Shown: in pieces, positions 45,878-55,146 of the stretch
How the letters are laid out: each line of letters starts with the position of its first letter
Numbering within the stretch: position 1 is the stretch's first letter
From: Streptomyces olivaceoviridis
Lineage (GTDB): Bacteria; Actinomycetota; Actinomycetes; Streptomycetales; Streptomycetaceae
Reading direction: 5' to 3'
Assembly: GCF_014650115.1 (NCBI RefSeq)
Contig: NZ_BMUI01000017.1
Span: forward strand, 62,001-126,000
Length of the DNA: 64,000 nt
Program-made: the position numbers and the translations under genes
The notes under the pieces: generated by a model
What the model was told of the DNA's origin: nothing
Seen by the model: only the letters and a program-made list of their open reading frames with translations
Database searches by the model: none

Positions 45878-47433
45878 CCCGCGCCACCTTCCCACGCCGC
45901 CTCCTTTCCCGGGCCCCGGCGGCCGTCGCCCTGTCCCTCGCGGGCGCACTGGCCCTGGGCACCGGGCCCGCGTCGGCCGCCGCGGCCCGGCCGGCCGCCG
46001 ACCCCCTCGCCCGCTACCACCACCAGCACCTGCACTGGAAGAGCTGCCGGCTCGGCCCCGACGACGCCACCGGCAAGGAACTCGACCAGGCCGGCGCCCA
46101 ATGTGCCGACGTCACCGTGCCGTTGGACTACGCCCGCCCCGACGGCCGTACGATCACCGTCGCGATATCCCGGATCCGGGGCACCGACACCGCCCACCGC
46201 GTCGGCGCGCTCCTGCTCAACAGCGGCGGCCCCGGCGGGCAGACGCTCGGCGATCCGCCGTGGGTGCGCGCGGCCATGAAGGACGTGGCCGCACGCTACG
46301 ACGTGGTCGGCGTGGACCCCCGCTTCGTCGGCCGGAGCACCACCCTGGACTGCCACTGGCCCACCGGCAGCATGATCCGCGGTGCCGGCACCGGCCGCGC
46401 CGCCTTCGACCGCGTGGTCGCCCTCTCCGCGGACCTCGCCCGCCGCTGCCGTACCCACGCCGGTGACCTGCTGCCGTACGCCACCACCCGGAACACCGCG
46501 CGCGACATGGACGTGATCCGGGCGGCGCTGGGCGAGCGCAGGATCTCCTACCTGGGCTACTCCTACGGCACCTACCTCGGCCAGGTCTACGCGACGATGT
46601 TCCCCCGCCGTACCGACCGGGTCGTCCTGGACGGCGTGGCCGACCCCGCCCGCTACGGTCCGCGGCTGCTGCGGGGCACGGAGGAGGCCAACCGGCACGC
46701 CCTGCGCGACTGGGCCGACTGGACGGCCGCCCACCACGCGACCTACGGGCTGGGCCGCACCGGGAGCGCCGTGCTGGCCACCGTGGAGGCGGTCCGGTCG
46801 GCCTCCGCCCGCACGCCCCTGCGCCTCGGCGGGTACCGGGTGGACGACCATGTCCTGCCCGTCGTCGTCTTCAACGGCCTCTCGCAGGACAACCCCACGG
46901 CGTACGGCGACTTCGCCCGGGGTGTGGGGGACCTGCGGCGGGCCGCCGAGGGCCGGCGGGTCACCCCCTCGCCGTGGCTGGCCTCGGCGCTGGAGTTCAC
47001 GCTGACCGGGCACGAGTCCTCCTACGGCAGCGCGCAGACCTCCATCCTCTGCGGGGACGTGGCCGCGCCGCGTGACCCGGAGACGTACTGGCGCGATCTG
47101 CGGCGCGCCGGGAGCCGGGACACGCTGTTCGCGCCCGTCACGTACGACATCAACGCGTGCGCGTTCTGGCAGCCGCCGCGCGAACGCCCGACGACGGTCC
47201 GCGACGACCTGCCGGCCCTGCTCGTCAACGCCACGGGCGACCCGCGCACCGTCTACCCCATGGCGGAGGCGGTGCGCCGGAACTGGCCCAGTTCCCGTCT
47301 GGTGACCCTGCGCGGAGCGGACCAGCACGCGGTGTACGGCGTCTTCGGCAGCCAGTGCGTGGACGGCGCGGTCAACAGCTACCTCGCGACCGGCCACCTC
47401 CCGCCCGGCGACCTGACCTGCTCCACCGGCTGA
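45874..47433 (+). CDS. Secreted alpha/beta hydrolase, tripeptidyl aminopeptidase (TAP/SlpD) family
   Basis: This 519-residue protein starts at ATG 45874, overlapping the upstream stop (ATGA). The signal peptide runs to about residue 38 (GPASAAAA). 'ALLLNSGGPGGQ' is the oxyanion region, the nucleophile Ser is in YLGYSYGTYLGQ, and the TAP-like C-terminal domain 'LLVNATGDPRTVYPMAEAVR' and 'GADQHAVYG' carry Asp and His. It should cleave short N-terminal peptides outside the cell. Coupling to a cell-wall-type serine hydrolase suggests coordinated export. Confidence 0.92.
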   Translation: MTRATFPRRLLSRAPAAVALSLAGALALGTGPASAAAARPAADPLARYHHQHLHWKSCRLGPDDATGKELDQAGAQCADVTVPLDYARPDGRTITVAISRIRGTDTAHRVGALLLNSGGPGGQTLGDPPWVRAAMKDVAARYDVVGVDPRFVGRSTTLDCHWPTGSMIRGAGTGRAAFDRVVALSADLARRCRTHAGDLLPYATTRNTARDMDVIRAALGERRISYLGYSYGTYLGQVYATMFPRRTDRVVLDGVADPARYGPRLLRGTEEANRHALRDWADWTAAHHATYGLGRTGSAVLATVEAVRSASARTPLRLGGYRVDDHVLPVVVFNGLSQDNPTAYGDFARGVGDLRRAAEGRRVTPSPWLASALEFTLTGHESSYGSAQTSILCGDVAAPRDPETYWRDLRRAGSRDTLFAPVTYDINACAFWQPPRERPTTVRDDLPALLVNATGDPRTVYPMAEAVRRNWPSSRLVTLRGADQHAVYGVFGSQCVDGAVNSYLATGHLPPGDLTCSTG

Positions 47434-47516
47434 CCAGGCCCCGCTACACTCCGCACCTCCGGGCCAGTCATGATAGTTTCGCTTTCAACAAACGCTGTCA
47501 CCCGGAGGAGCCCAGG

Positions 47517-47999
47517 TTGACCAGTCCCGTTCCGGCCGGCGCCGACCGGCGGATCTACATCGACAAGCAGAGCCCCAAGGCGTACCACGCGCTGGTGCAG
47601 ACGTCCGAGGCGGTGCGCGCGGTCGCCGCCGACGCGGGCCTGGACCGCGTGCTGGTGGAACTGGTCAACCTCCGTGTGTCCCAGCTGAACGGCTGCGCCT
47701 ACTGCCTGCACCTGCACACCCGGGCGGCGCTGCGGGCGGGGGACACCCCGCAGCGCCTCGGTGTGCTCGCCGCCTGGCGCGACACCGAACTCTTCACGCC
47801 CGCCGAGCGAGCCGCCCTCGCCCTCGCCGAGGCGACCACGGCCCCGGCCGACACCGCCGCCCAGGACACCGCCTACGCGGCTGCGCGGGACGCCCTCACC
47901 GACGACCAGATATCCGCCGTGATCTGGGTGGCCGTCACCATCAACGCCTTCAACCGGGTCTCCGTCATGAGCCGGCACCGGGTGCGGGCCGAACAGTGA
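47517..47999 (+). CDS. AhpD-like carboxymuconolactone decarboxylase-family protein
   Basis: This 160-residue protein starts at TTG 47517 directly behind CGGAGGAGCCCAGG, which fixes the start. The CxxC-type motif 'NGCAYCLHLHTRAAL' with the following His is that of AhpD/YciW-like proteins, which act as thiol peroxidases or reductants for alkylhydroperoxide reductase. The second helical part 'ALTDDQISAVIWVAVTINAFN' is also typical. No ahpC neighbour is present. An AT-rich block (TAGTTTCGCTTTCAACAAAC) about 25 bases upstream is the likely promoter or operator. Confidence 0.87.
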   Translation: MTSPVPAGADRRIYIDKQSPKAYHALVQTSEAVRAVAADAGLDRVLVELVNLRVSQLNGCAYCLHLHTRAALRAGDTPQRLGVLAAWRDTELFTPAERAALALAEATTAPADTAAQDTAYAAARDALTDDQISAVIWVAVTINAFNRVSVMSRHRVRAEQ

Positions 48000-48239
48000 G
48001 ACCGCGCGGGCGTACCGGCTGTCGGACGCGCCGGGGCCGTTCACCGGAACAGACCGGTCACTCCCGTGCCGTGGTCGACGGGCACTGACGTGGGGGAGCG
48101 GGCCGGGCAGGGTCCGCGCACCCTCGGGGCCGCCCTGGCCGGGGCGGGGTACGCGTGCGCGCTCCGCTCCCGGACCGCGCCGGCTTCGACCCCTGTCGGC
48201 CCGTGCCGCACCGCCGCCGACCGGGGGCCCCGAGCCGCC
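48000..48239. other. Convergent intergenic region
   Basis: I see no gene in these 240 G/C-rich bases between two convergent stops. No single strong terminator hairpin stands out. Confidence 0.4.
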
Positions 48240-49121
48240 TCACATCGCGGGGTGCCGCTCCCCGGCCGGGACCGGCAGTATGACGATCCGCTGGACGGCC
48301 CGGCTGAGGACCAGCACGCCCGCCACGATGAGCAGCCCCCCGCACAGCTCCGGTACGAGCCACCAGCCCGTCCGGATCCGCTCCCCGAACAGGAAGACGC
48401 CCAGGGCCAGGCTCACCACCGCGTCACCGATGGTCAGCGCGGGCTGTGCGGCGGCCAGCGGGCCGGCCTGGAGCGCGTTCTCCAGCAGGACCACGGAGGC
48501 CGCCCCGGCCAGCGCGAAACCATACGTCTGCCACGACCGCAGGAACGCCGCGAAGCCGTGGTCGGCGAACGTGCCGGAGGCCGACTTCAGCAGGGCGGCG
48601 GTCAGGGCGTTGCCGGTCGCGGACGCGGCCGCCAGCAGCGCGGCGCGCCGGGCCGGTGGACGCCCCCGGCCGGCCAGCAGGACGGTCCCGGCCATGGCGC
48701 CGAGACACAGACACAGGGCCGGGATCCAGCGGACGAGCGGCGCCTGGTCGGTGGCGCCGTGCGGGGCGGCGGCGACGAGCAGCAGCGCGAGCCCGGCCAC
48801 GCAGCCGCCCACCCCCCACCAGCCCCAGGGCGGCAGCCGCCGGTGCATCAGCGGGGCGGCGACGAGCAGCGCGAAGGGCAGCTCCAGGATGAAGAGCGGC
48901 TGGACCAGGGCGAGCGGGCCGTTGACCAGGGCCAGGCTCTGGAACAGCGCGGCGCAGACCACCCCGGCCATGCCGATCAGCCAGGCCGGCCGCCGTGCCA
49001 GCTCCGCGACCAGCCGGATCCCGCTGCCCTGGGAGACGGACGCCACCTTGCGCTGGAAGGCGGTGCCCACGGCGTTGCTCGCCGCTCCCGCGACGGCGAA
49101 CACCGCGGCCAGTTCGATCAC
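48240..49121 (-). CDS. DMT-superfamily (EamA/NIPA-like) membrane transporter
   Basis: This 293-residue protein starts at GTG 49121 behind GGAG. Nine or ten hydrophobic helices are visible in two homologous halves; each half begins near a segment like 'GAASNAVGTAFQRK' or 'ASATGNALTAALLK'. Proteins of this kind export or import small metabolites or metal ions. The substrate is unknown and there is no operon partner. Confidence 0.85.
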   Translation of the reverse strand: MIELAAVFAVAGAASNAVGTAFQRKVASVSQGSGIRLVAELARRPAWLIGMAGVVCAALFQSLALVNGPLALVQPLFILELPFALLVAAPLMHRRLPPWGWWGVGGCVAGLALLLVAAAPHGATDQAPLVRWIPALCLCLGAMAGTVLLAGRGRPPARRAALLAAASATGNALTAALLKSASGTFADHGFAAFLRSWQTYGFALAGAASVVLLENALQAGPLAAAQPALTIGDAVVSLALGVFLFGERIRTGWWLVPELCGGLLIVAGVLVLSRAVQRIVILPVPAGERHPAM

Positions 49122-49297
49122 GACCGTCTCCTGCCTGCGGGTCGGTCTCCCGGACGAGCTTCGGGCCTTCCCAGCCTACGGAACCGCACGGTCCCCCGCG
49201 GGTCGGCCGGAGTCGCCTCGCACCGCCTCGCACCGGGACCGGCAGGTCGGAGCGCGGGGGTGTGCGCGCGGGGGCCTGCCGGCCGGCACGCGGAGGG

Positions 49298-49840
49298 TCA
49301 TGCGGTGGCGGGGCCGGTCGTGCGCAGGGCCGTGTCCGCCTGGCGCCGGCGCCACTCCTCCACGGTGTCCTGCTGGCGCCTGGCCCGTTCCAGGAGGCTG
49401 TCGAGCCGGCCGGGGTCCAGGCGCTTGTCGGTCGTGGCGAGCCGGCGCAGGGTGAGCCACCCCGCGGCCTTGCCCTCGACCGCCAGCCGCATTGCCTCCA
49501 GTTCCAGGACGGTGCTGAGCGGAGAGCGCCGTACCAGACGCCCGTTCAGCTTCATGCGTGCCACCTTCTCGGCCGCCCAGCCCGCGCAGACCTTGGTGCG
49601 CCGCACCGGCACGTCCAGGTCCCGCATGATGTCCAGCAGTGCCGCGCGGTCCTCGCTGATCTCCGCGGCGACCGGCCGGAGGGCTCTGCCGAGCGCGGAG
49701 CCCCGGGTGGACCGCACCAGGTGGCCGATCCGCTGGGTGCCCGCCGTGGCGCCGGCGAGGTGGTCGTTGAGGTAGATGCCGAGCAGCTTCATGTCGGCGC
49801 CGCCCGTGCTCCGGGGGCCGGGGGTGGCGGGGCGGTTCAT
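49298..49840 (-). CDS. Conserved hypothetical helical protein
   Basis: This 180-residue protein starts at ATG 49840, overlapping the upstream stop (ATGA) and preceded by AAGGAGG. After a 16-residue lead it begins 'MKLLGIYLNDHLAGATAGTQ', followed by mostly amphipathic helices with many Arg, Leu and Ala (QRIGHLVRSTRGSALGRALR, RLDSLLERARRQQDTVEEW). It resembles a small ferritin-like or four-helix-bundle protein, but no metal site is evident. It is coupled to the DUF2071 gene. Confidence 0.7.
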   Translation of the reverse strand: MNRPATPGPRSTGGADMKLLGIYLNDHLAGATAGTQRIGHLVRSTRGSALGRALRPVAAEISEDRAALLDIMRDLDVPVRRTKVCAGWAAEKVARMKLNGRLVRRSPLSTVLELEAMRLAVEGKAAGWLTLRRLATTDKRLDPGRLDSLLERARRQQDTVEEWRRRQADTALRTTGPATA

Positions 49841-50625
49841 CTGGCGCCTCCTTCGTCGGTGCCGTGGGGTCGTGGACGCGGTGAGTCCGGCGGGCCGTCG
49901 CCCGCACCCCGGCCGCGAGCCGGCCGTACGGGGTGCGAGATGCCCAGGCGTACCTTGTGCAGGCCGTCCGAGTAGTGCACGAGCGGTGCGGTCGTGGGCG
50001 GCGGCAGCCCCGCCGCCCGGGTGAGGGTCTCCTCGACGGTGTCGAGCCGTGCCTCGCGCACCGGCCAGGGCGCGTGCTCGACGGGCGTCTCCCACAGCGC
50101 GCCGAGCCGCCGGGTGAAGGCCCGCCACCGCGAGGTCAGCCACACGTCCCGGGCGCCGGGCCGGACCGGCTCGCCGGGGCGGACGGCCACCTCGTACGAG
50201 GGCCCGCCGCCCCGCCGCGCGCCGGTGTAGACCACGGTGTCCCCCCGGCGCGCCACCTCCAGGCGGCCGACGTGGTACGGCACCCCGACCGCGCGGGCGG
50301 CCGGCATCACCGGGGAGGACACCTCGATGGACAGGAACCAGAGCCCGTCCCGGCCGTTCCGGTCGCGCACATAGGTCCGCAGATTGGTCTCGGGGAACGA
50401 GGGCAGCGCGAGCGGGAACCCGGGCGGGCGCACGTCGGCCATGACGAACGGGGTGAGGCTCACCCACGCGGCGCCGTCGAACGTGTCCACCACCAGACCG
50501 TCGGGCAGCAGGCGCTGGACCTGTTCGGGCGGGTACGCCCAGTGCACGAAGGTCTGGGTCAGCCAGCCGGCCCACAGCGCGGGCAGGTACACGCGCTGCT
50601 CCGCTCCGTACGAGACCACGCGCAC
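49837..50625 (-). CDS. DUF2071 (YqjF-like) protein
   Basis: This 262-residue protein starts at GTG 50625. 'WLTQTFVHWAYPPEQVQRLLP' followed by 'AWVSLTPFVMADVRPPG' and 'NLRTYVRDRNGRDGLWFLSI' are hallmark segments of the DUF2071/YqjF family, which adopts an acetoacetate-decarboxylase-like fold. The biochemical activity is unknown. The proline-rich C-terminus is probably disordered. It is translationally coupled to the helical protein downstream. Confidence 0.85.
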   Translation of the reverse strand: MRVVSYGAEQRVYLPALWAGWLTQTFVHWAYPPEQVQRLLPDGLVVDTFDGAAWVSLTPFVMADVRPPGFPLALPSFPETNLRTYVRDRNGRDGLWFLSIEVSSPVMPAARAVGVPYHVGRLEVARRGDTVVYTGARRGGGPSYEVAVRPGEPVRPGARDVWLTSRWRAFTRRLGALWETPVEHAPWPVREARLDTVEETLTRAAGLPPPTTAPLVHYSDGLHKVRLGISHPVRPARGRGAGDGPPDSPRPRPHGTDEGGAR

Positions 50626-50689
50626 CGAATCCCCCGGCGGCCCGCGCCGAAACCCGGGAAGCGGGCCGGTCTGCCCGGAGCGCGCCGGC

Positions 50690-50971
50690 TCAGGTGGCCC
50701 GGGTGCCGCCCCCGCGGCGGATCCGGCCGAGCAGGTCCCGGTGGTAGGCCGCGAGCTGACCGGCGGGCACGGGGGCGGGGCTGCCGGTCAGCGTGTACCA
50801 GGTGTCGCTGCCGGAGTGCTGGACGACGACGCGCACGCTGTGGCCGTCGGAGCTCAGGATGGTCGCGACGGTGAGGTCGCCGGTGATGACGCCGACCTCG
50901 TCGGTCATCGCGCCGCCCGGGCCGGCGGTGACCCGGTCGACGTAACGGGTGATGGCGGGAGGGTTCCTCAT
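50690..50971 (-). CDS. Small conserved hypothetical protein
   Basis: This 93-residue protein starts at ATG 50971. It is predicted to be mostly beta ('EVGVITGDLTVATILSSDGH', 'VRVVVQHSGSDTWYTLTGSP') with a C-terminal helix 'LAAYHRDLLGRIRRGGG'. No signal peptide or known domain. There is no obvious ribosome site, so a downstream ATG (MTDEVG) is possible. Confidence 0.65.
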   Translation of the reverse strand: MRNPPAITRYVDRVTAGPGGAMTDEVGVITGDLTVATILSSDGHSVRVVVQHSGSDTWYTLTGSPAPVPAGQLAAYHRDLLGRIRRGGGTRAT

Positions 50972-51031
50972 GCGCGCAGGTTCGCATCAGCCCGGATCCC
51001 GGGGCCCGCACCGCGCGGGTGCCGCCGCCGT

Positions 51032-51844
51032 TCACACCCGGCTGGACGTCGCCGTGTCCGCCGACAGCCGCTGGGCGAGGTAGATGGGGATCACCGACAG
51101 CAGGACCAGGACGGCGGCCACGACGTTCACCACCGGAGCCTGCTGCGGCCGGGTCATGTTGCCGAAGATCCAGATGGGCAGGGTCTCGATGCCCGGCCCC
51201 GCGGTGAACGTGGTGACGATCTCGTCGAAGGACAGGGCGAAGGCGAGCAGGCCGCCCGCCAGCAGCGCGGAGCGGACCAGCGGGAAGGTGATGTCCACGA
51301 AGGCGCGGAAGCTGGTCGCGCCGAGGTCCATGGCCGCCTCCTCGTACGAGCCGGCCGTACGGCGCAGCCGGGCCACCACGTTGTTGAAGACCACGACGAT
51401 GCAGAAGGTGGCGTGCCCGACGATCACGGTGAACAGCCCGAGCCCCACGCCGAGCGGCTCCAGCACCGTGCTGAAGGCCGAGTTGAGGGCGATGCCCGTG
51501 ACGATGCCGGGCAGCGCGATCGGCAGTACCACGATGAAGGACACCGTGTCCCGGCCGAAGAAGCGGTGCCGGGCCACGGCGAACGCGATCAGCGTGCCGA
51601 GGACCAGCGCGACGGCGGTCGCCCCCAGCCCCGCCTTCACCGACACCCACAGGGCGTCGCGGGCACCGGAGTTGTGCGCGGCCACCGACCACCAGCGCAC
51701 GGTGAGGCCCGGCGGCGGCCAGCTCGCGGTGCGGTCCGGGTTCAGGGAGTTGACCAGGACGAGCAGCAGCGGGACGTAGATCACCGCGAAGCCGAGCCCG
51801 GCGCCGATGCGCAGGGCGGTGCGCGCGGTGCGGCTGAGGTGCAT
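51032..51844 (-). CDS. potC: Polyamine-type ABC transporter permease (PotC-like)
   Basis: This 270-residue protein starts at ATG 51844 behind GGAGGAGAAG. Six transmembrane segments and the EAA loop 'GSYEEAAMDLGATSFRAFVD' mark a PotC-type inner-membrane component; the N-terminal 'YVPLLLVLVNSLN' is typical. It is the last gene of a four-gene operon with potA, potD and potB-like genes and imports putrescine, spermidine or a related compound. Confidence 0.92.
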   Translation of the reverse strand: MHLSRTARTALRIGAGLGFAVIYVPLLLVLVNSLNPDRTASWPPPGLTVRWWSVAAHNSGARDALWVSVKAGLGATAVALVLGTLIAFAVARHRFFGRDTVSFIVVLPIALPGIVTGIALNSAFSTVLEPLGVGLGLFTVIVGHATFCIVVVFNNVVARLRRTAGSYEEAAMDLGATSFRAFVDITFPLVRSALLAGGLLAFALSFDEIVTTFTAGPGIETLPIWIFGNMTRPQQAPVVNVVAAVLVLLSVIPIYLAQRLSADTATSSRV

Positions 51845-51885
51845 GGCGCTCTTCTCCTCCAGCTTCCGACGGGTGTGCGGGCGGA

Positions 51886-52779
51886 CTACAGGCTGTTCAG
51901 GGCGCCGGTGCGGCGGATCGCCAGCAGGTACAGGACGATCACCACCACGGGCACGGTGCCGAGGGCGGCGGCCATGGGCAGGTTGAGTTCGATGTTGGAG
52001 TAGACGAGGTTGCCGATCAGCTGGGTCTTGCCGCCGACGATCTGCACGGTGATGTAGTCGCCGAGGCTCAGCGAGAAGGTGAACACCGAGCCGGCGGCGA
52101 CCGAGGGCAGCACCATGGGCAGGACGACCGAACGGAAGGTCCGTCCCGGCCGTGCCCCGAGGTCGGCGGAGGCGTCCAGCAGACTGGCCGGGAGCTGTTC
52201 CAGCGCCGTGTGGATCGGCAGGATCATGTACGGCAGCCAGAGGTAGGTCAGGGTGAGGACCGTGGCGGGCAGCCCGTAGCCGGGGCCGCTCAGCCCGAAC
52301 GGCGCGAGCATCCAGTCGGCGAGGCCGCCCTCGGAGAGGATCAGCCGCCAGGCGTACACCTTGACCAGGTAACTCGCCCACAGCGGGGTGAGGATGGCCA
52401 CGACGAGCAGCGGACGCCACTTCGGCCGGGCCACGCGGGCGGTGTAGAAGGCGACCGGGAAGGCGATCACCGCGCACAGCGCGGTCACCGCGAGGGCCAC
52501 CCCGACGCTGCGCAGGACGACCTGACGGAAGACCGGTGTCGTGAACAGCGCGTGGAAGTTGTCCGTCGACCAGACCTTCACCACCTGGGAGGTGAAGGAG
52601 TCCGTCGTCCAGAAGGCGGAGACGAACAGCACCGCGAGCGAGCCGAGGTAGAGGACGGCGAGCCACAGCAGCGGGGCGGTGAGCAGGAGGGCCAGCCGCA
52701 GCCGGGGTCTGCGGTGCAGGGCTCCGGCGAGCCGCCGGACGGTGCCCCGGCCGGCGGCGGTCGGCAGATCGGTCGTCAC
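51886..52779 (-). CDS. potB: Polyamine-type ABC transporter permease (PotB-like)
   Basis: This 297-residue protein starts at GTG 52779, 3 bases after the stop of the binding-protein gene, so translation is probably coupled. It has six transmembrane segments and the EAA loop 'ASLLDASADLGARPGRTFRS'. 'TPLWASYLVKVYAWRLILS' is characteristic of PotB-type permeases. It pairs with PotC to form the channel. Confidence 0.92.
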   Translation of the reverse strand: MTTDLPTAAGRGTVRRLAGALHRRPRLRLALLLTAPLLWLAVLYLGSLAVLFVSAFWTTDSFTSQVVKVWSTDNFHALFTTPVFRQVVLRSVGVALAVTALCAVIAFPVAFYTARVARPKWRPLLVVAILTPLWASYLVKVYAWRLILSEGGLADWMLAPFGLSGPGYGLPATVLTLTYLWLPYMILPIHTALEQLPASLLDASADLGARPGRTFRSVVLPMVLPSVAAGSVFTFSLSLGDYITVQIVGGKTQLIGNLVYSNIELNLPMAAALGTVPVVVIVLYLLAIRRTGALNSL

Positions 52780-52782
52780 GGC

Positions 52783-53982
52783 TCAGCCCTTGATCTCGGT
52801 CCAGGCCTGCACCCACTTGGCGTACGGCACGCAACGGACGTCCTTGCGGCCGTCGAGGCACTGCTCGATGGGCGTGTTCCAGAAGGCGATCTTCTTCCAG
52901 TAGTTCTCGTCGGCGGCGTGGTAGACCGTGCAGAAGTTCTTGTCGCTGGTCTCGGCGCACGCCTTGGAGTTGGCGGGGGCCTCGCCGAAGTACTCGGCGA
53001 CCTGGGCGTTGACCTTGGGGGAGACGATCCAGTCCAGCCACTTGTAGGCGCAGTTGGGGTGCTTGGCCTTGGCGGAGACCATCCAGGTGTCCGACCAGCC
53101 GGTCGAACCCTCCTTCGGGACCAGCGCCTTGACCTTCGCACCCTCGGAGGCGGCGAGGTTGGCGATGACCTGCCAGGTGGTGCCGACGACCGAGTCCCCG
53201 CTCTTGAAGGCGGAGACCTCCTTCAAGTAGTCGCCCCAGTACTCACCGACGTTCGCGTTCTGCCGCTTCAGCAGCGCCACGGCCGCGTCGAACTGCTTCT
53301 GGTCGAGCGCGTACGGGTCCTTGATCTTCAACTCCGGCTTGGCGGCCTTGAGGTACAGGGCGGCGTCGGCGATGTAGATCGGCGAGTCGTACGCGGTGAC
53401 GTGCCCCTTGTACCGCGCGGCGTCGTCGAAGACGGCGGACCAGGAGGTGGGCGCGGGCTTGACCTTCGCGGCGTTGTACATCAGCAGATTGGCGCCCCGG
53501 CCGTGCGGGATGCCGTACATCTGCCCCTTGACGGAGTTCCAGGCACCGTTCTTCAACCCGCTGAAGATGTCCTTGTAGTGGGGGACCAGGCCGGTGTTGA
53601 CGGGGGCCGCGTCACCGGAGGCGATCAGACGCAGCGAGGCGTCGCCGGAGGCGGAGACGGCGTCGTACTCGCCGGTCTTCATCAGCTTGACCATCTCGTC
53701 CGAGCTGGCGGCGACCTTGGAGTGGACCTGGCACCCCGTCTGCTTCTCGAAGCCGGAGACCCAGTCCGCCTTGGGGTCGTTGGAGCCGTCCTCCACGTAG
53801 CCGGCCCAGGCGATGAGGTTGACCTGGCCTTCGGTCCTGCCGAGCTTCGTGGGGGCCTTGAGGTCGGGCGGGTTGAGGCCGGTGGCGGAGGTACCGCCGG
53901 AACCGGAGGAGTCGCAGGCGGCGGCGAGCAGCAGCGTGGCGGCGCACACGGCCGAGGCGCGCAGGGTACGGGTGAGACGCAC
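52783..53982 (-). CDS. potD: Polyamine-binding lipoprotein (PotD-like)
   Basis: This 399-residue protein starts at GTG 53982. The lipobox LLAAAC (Cys about residue 23) anchors it outside the membrane. 'LIAWAGYVEDGSNDPKADWV', 'YDAVSASGDASLRLI' and 'SWSAVFDD' match the spermidine/putrescine-binding family. The C-terminal part 'EQCLDGRKDVRCVPYAKWV' has extra Cys that may form a disulfide. The exact polyamine is uncertain. Confidence 0.92.
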   Translation of the reverse strand: MRLTRTLRASAVCAATLLLAAACDSSGSGGTSATGLNPPDLKAPTKLGRTEGQVNLIAWAGYVEDGSNDPKADWVSGFEKQTGCQVHSKVAASSDEMVKLMKTGEYDAVSASGDASLRLIASGDAAPVNTGLVPHYKDIFSGLKNGAWNSVKGQMYGIPHGRGANLLMYNAAKVKPAPTSWSAVFDDAARYKGHVTAYDSPIYIADAALYLKAAKPELKIKDPYALDQKQFDAAVALLKRQNANVGEYWGDYLKEVSAFKSGDSVVGTTWQVIANLAASEGAKVKALVPKEGSTGWSDTWMVSAKAKHPNCAYKWLDWIVSPKVNAQVAEYFGEAPANSKACAETSDKNFCTVYHAADENYWKKIAFWNTPIEQCLDGRKDVRCVPYAKWVQAWTEIKG

Positions 53983-54010
53983 GACGTTCTCCAGGGGGAG
54001 GGGGACGGTG

Positions 54011-55042
54011 TCAGGAGGGGAGCCGGACGGCGTGCCGGCGGTGCCACTGGAGGCGGACCCGGGTGCCGCGGTAGGCGGCGACGTCCGCCGAGGAGGTCTC
54101 CAGGTTCTGCTGGAGCGCGGTGAGCCGGCCGCCGCCGTCCAGGTCGACCAGGAAGCGGGTGGCGTCGCCGAGGTAGACGACCTCGGAGACGGTGCCGGTG
54201 GCTGTGGCGTGCTCGGGCTCGTCGGCCTCGGCGGACTCCTTCAGGACGCGGATCTTCTCCGGACGGATGTTGTAGGTGCCCGCGGAACCGGTGATCCGGT
54301 GGGCCGCCTCGCCCTCGAGCAGGTTGGAGGTGCCGACGAAGGAGGCCACGAAGGGCGTCGCGGGGCGTTCGTAGATCTCGGCGGGGGTGCCGACCTGGGC
54401 GATGCGGCCCTGGTCGAAGACGGCGATCCGGTCGCTCGTCGTCAGGGCCTCCTCCTGGTCGTGGGTGACGAAGACGAAGGTGATGCCCACCTCCCGCTGG
54501 ATGGCCTTGAGTTCGACCTGCATCTGCTCGCGCAGCTTCAGGTCCAGCGCGCCGAGCGGCTCGTCCAGGAGCAGGACACGGGGGCGGCCGACGAGCGCGC
54601 GGGCGAGCGCGACGCGCTGGCGCTGGCCGCCGGAGAGCTGGGCGGGCCGCCGCTGGCCGTAGCCTTCGAGGCGGACCTCGGCCAGCGCCTTGCGGGCGCG
54701 GACCAGGCGTTCCGCCTTGGGTATCCGGCGGATCCGCAACCCGTAGGCGACGTTCTGCTCGACCGTCATGTGCGGGAACAGGGCGTAGTCCTGGAAGACG
54801 GTGTGCACGTCCCGCTCGAACGGGGCGAGGCCGGTGACCTCCTGTCCGGCGAGTTCGATCCGGCCCTCGTCGGGGGTCTCGAAGCCGGCGACGAGCCGCA
54901 GCACCGTCGTCTTCCCGGAGCCGGACGGGCCGAGCATCGAGAAGAACTCGCCGTCCCGGATCTCCAGGTCGACCCCGTCGACGGCGGTGGTCCCGCCGAA
55001 CGACTTCCGCAGACCCTGGAGCCGGATGGCCATCCCCTCCAT
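54011..55042 (-). CDS. potA: Polyamine-type ABC transporter ATPase (PotA-like)
   Basis: This 343-residue ATPase starts at ATG 55042 (MEGMAIRL) behind AAAGG; ATG 55033 is an alternative. The Walker A is GPSGSGKTT (Lys44), the signature LSGGQRQR (about 136-143) and Walker B 'VLLLDEPLG' (Asp160, Glu161). A C-terminal TOBE regulatory domain follows (about 265-340). It energises the PotBC channel. It is the first gene of the operon and faces a GntR regulator. Confidence 0.93.
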   Translation of the reverse strand: MEGMAIRLQGLRKSFGGTTAVDGVDLEIRDGEFFSMLGPSGSGKTTVLRLVAGFETPDEGRIELAGQEVTGLAPFERDVHTVFQDYALFPHMTVEQNVAYGLRIRRIPKAERLVRARKALAEVRLEGYGQRRPAQLSGGQRQRVALARALVGRPRVLLLDEPLGALDLKLREQMQVELKAIQREVGITFVFVTHDQEEALTTSDRIAVFDQGRIAQVGTPAEIYERPATPFVASFVGTSNLLEGEAAHRITGSAGTYNIRPEKIRVLKESAEADEPEHATATGTVSEVVYLGDATRFLVDLDGGGRLTALQQNLETSSADVAAYRGTRVRLQWHRRHAVRLPS

Positions 55043-55068
55043 ACGGGAACCTTTCTGGCGCGCTGAAC

Positions 55069-55136
55069 GTTGACCGTAAACATATGAAGTCATAGGTCAT
55101 AGCTCAAGGTCCCCTTAAGGTAAAGTTTGAGTCAAC
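55069..55136. promoter_or_regulatory. Operator-rich divergent region of the potABCD-gntR pair
   Basis: This AT-rich stretch has a perfect 7-bp tandem repeat GTCATAG (55089-55102), the palindrome CCTTAAGG (55113-55120) and inverted GTTGAC/GTCAAC elements at 55069 and 55131. It lies between the potA and GntR starts and is the likely binding site of the GntR protein. Confidence 0.55.
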
Positions 55137-55146
55137 GCACGAGGTG

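Noticed and set aside
45646..47397. 583-codon minus-strand open frame antisense to the TAP-like hydrolase
   Set aside because: Gly/Val/Arg-rich shadow without a ribosome site; the plus strand has a signal peptide and a complete catalytic triad.
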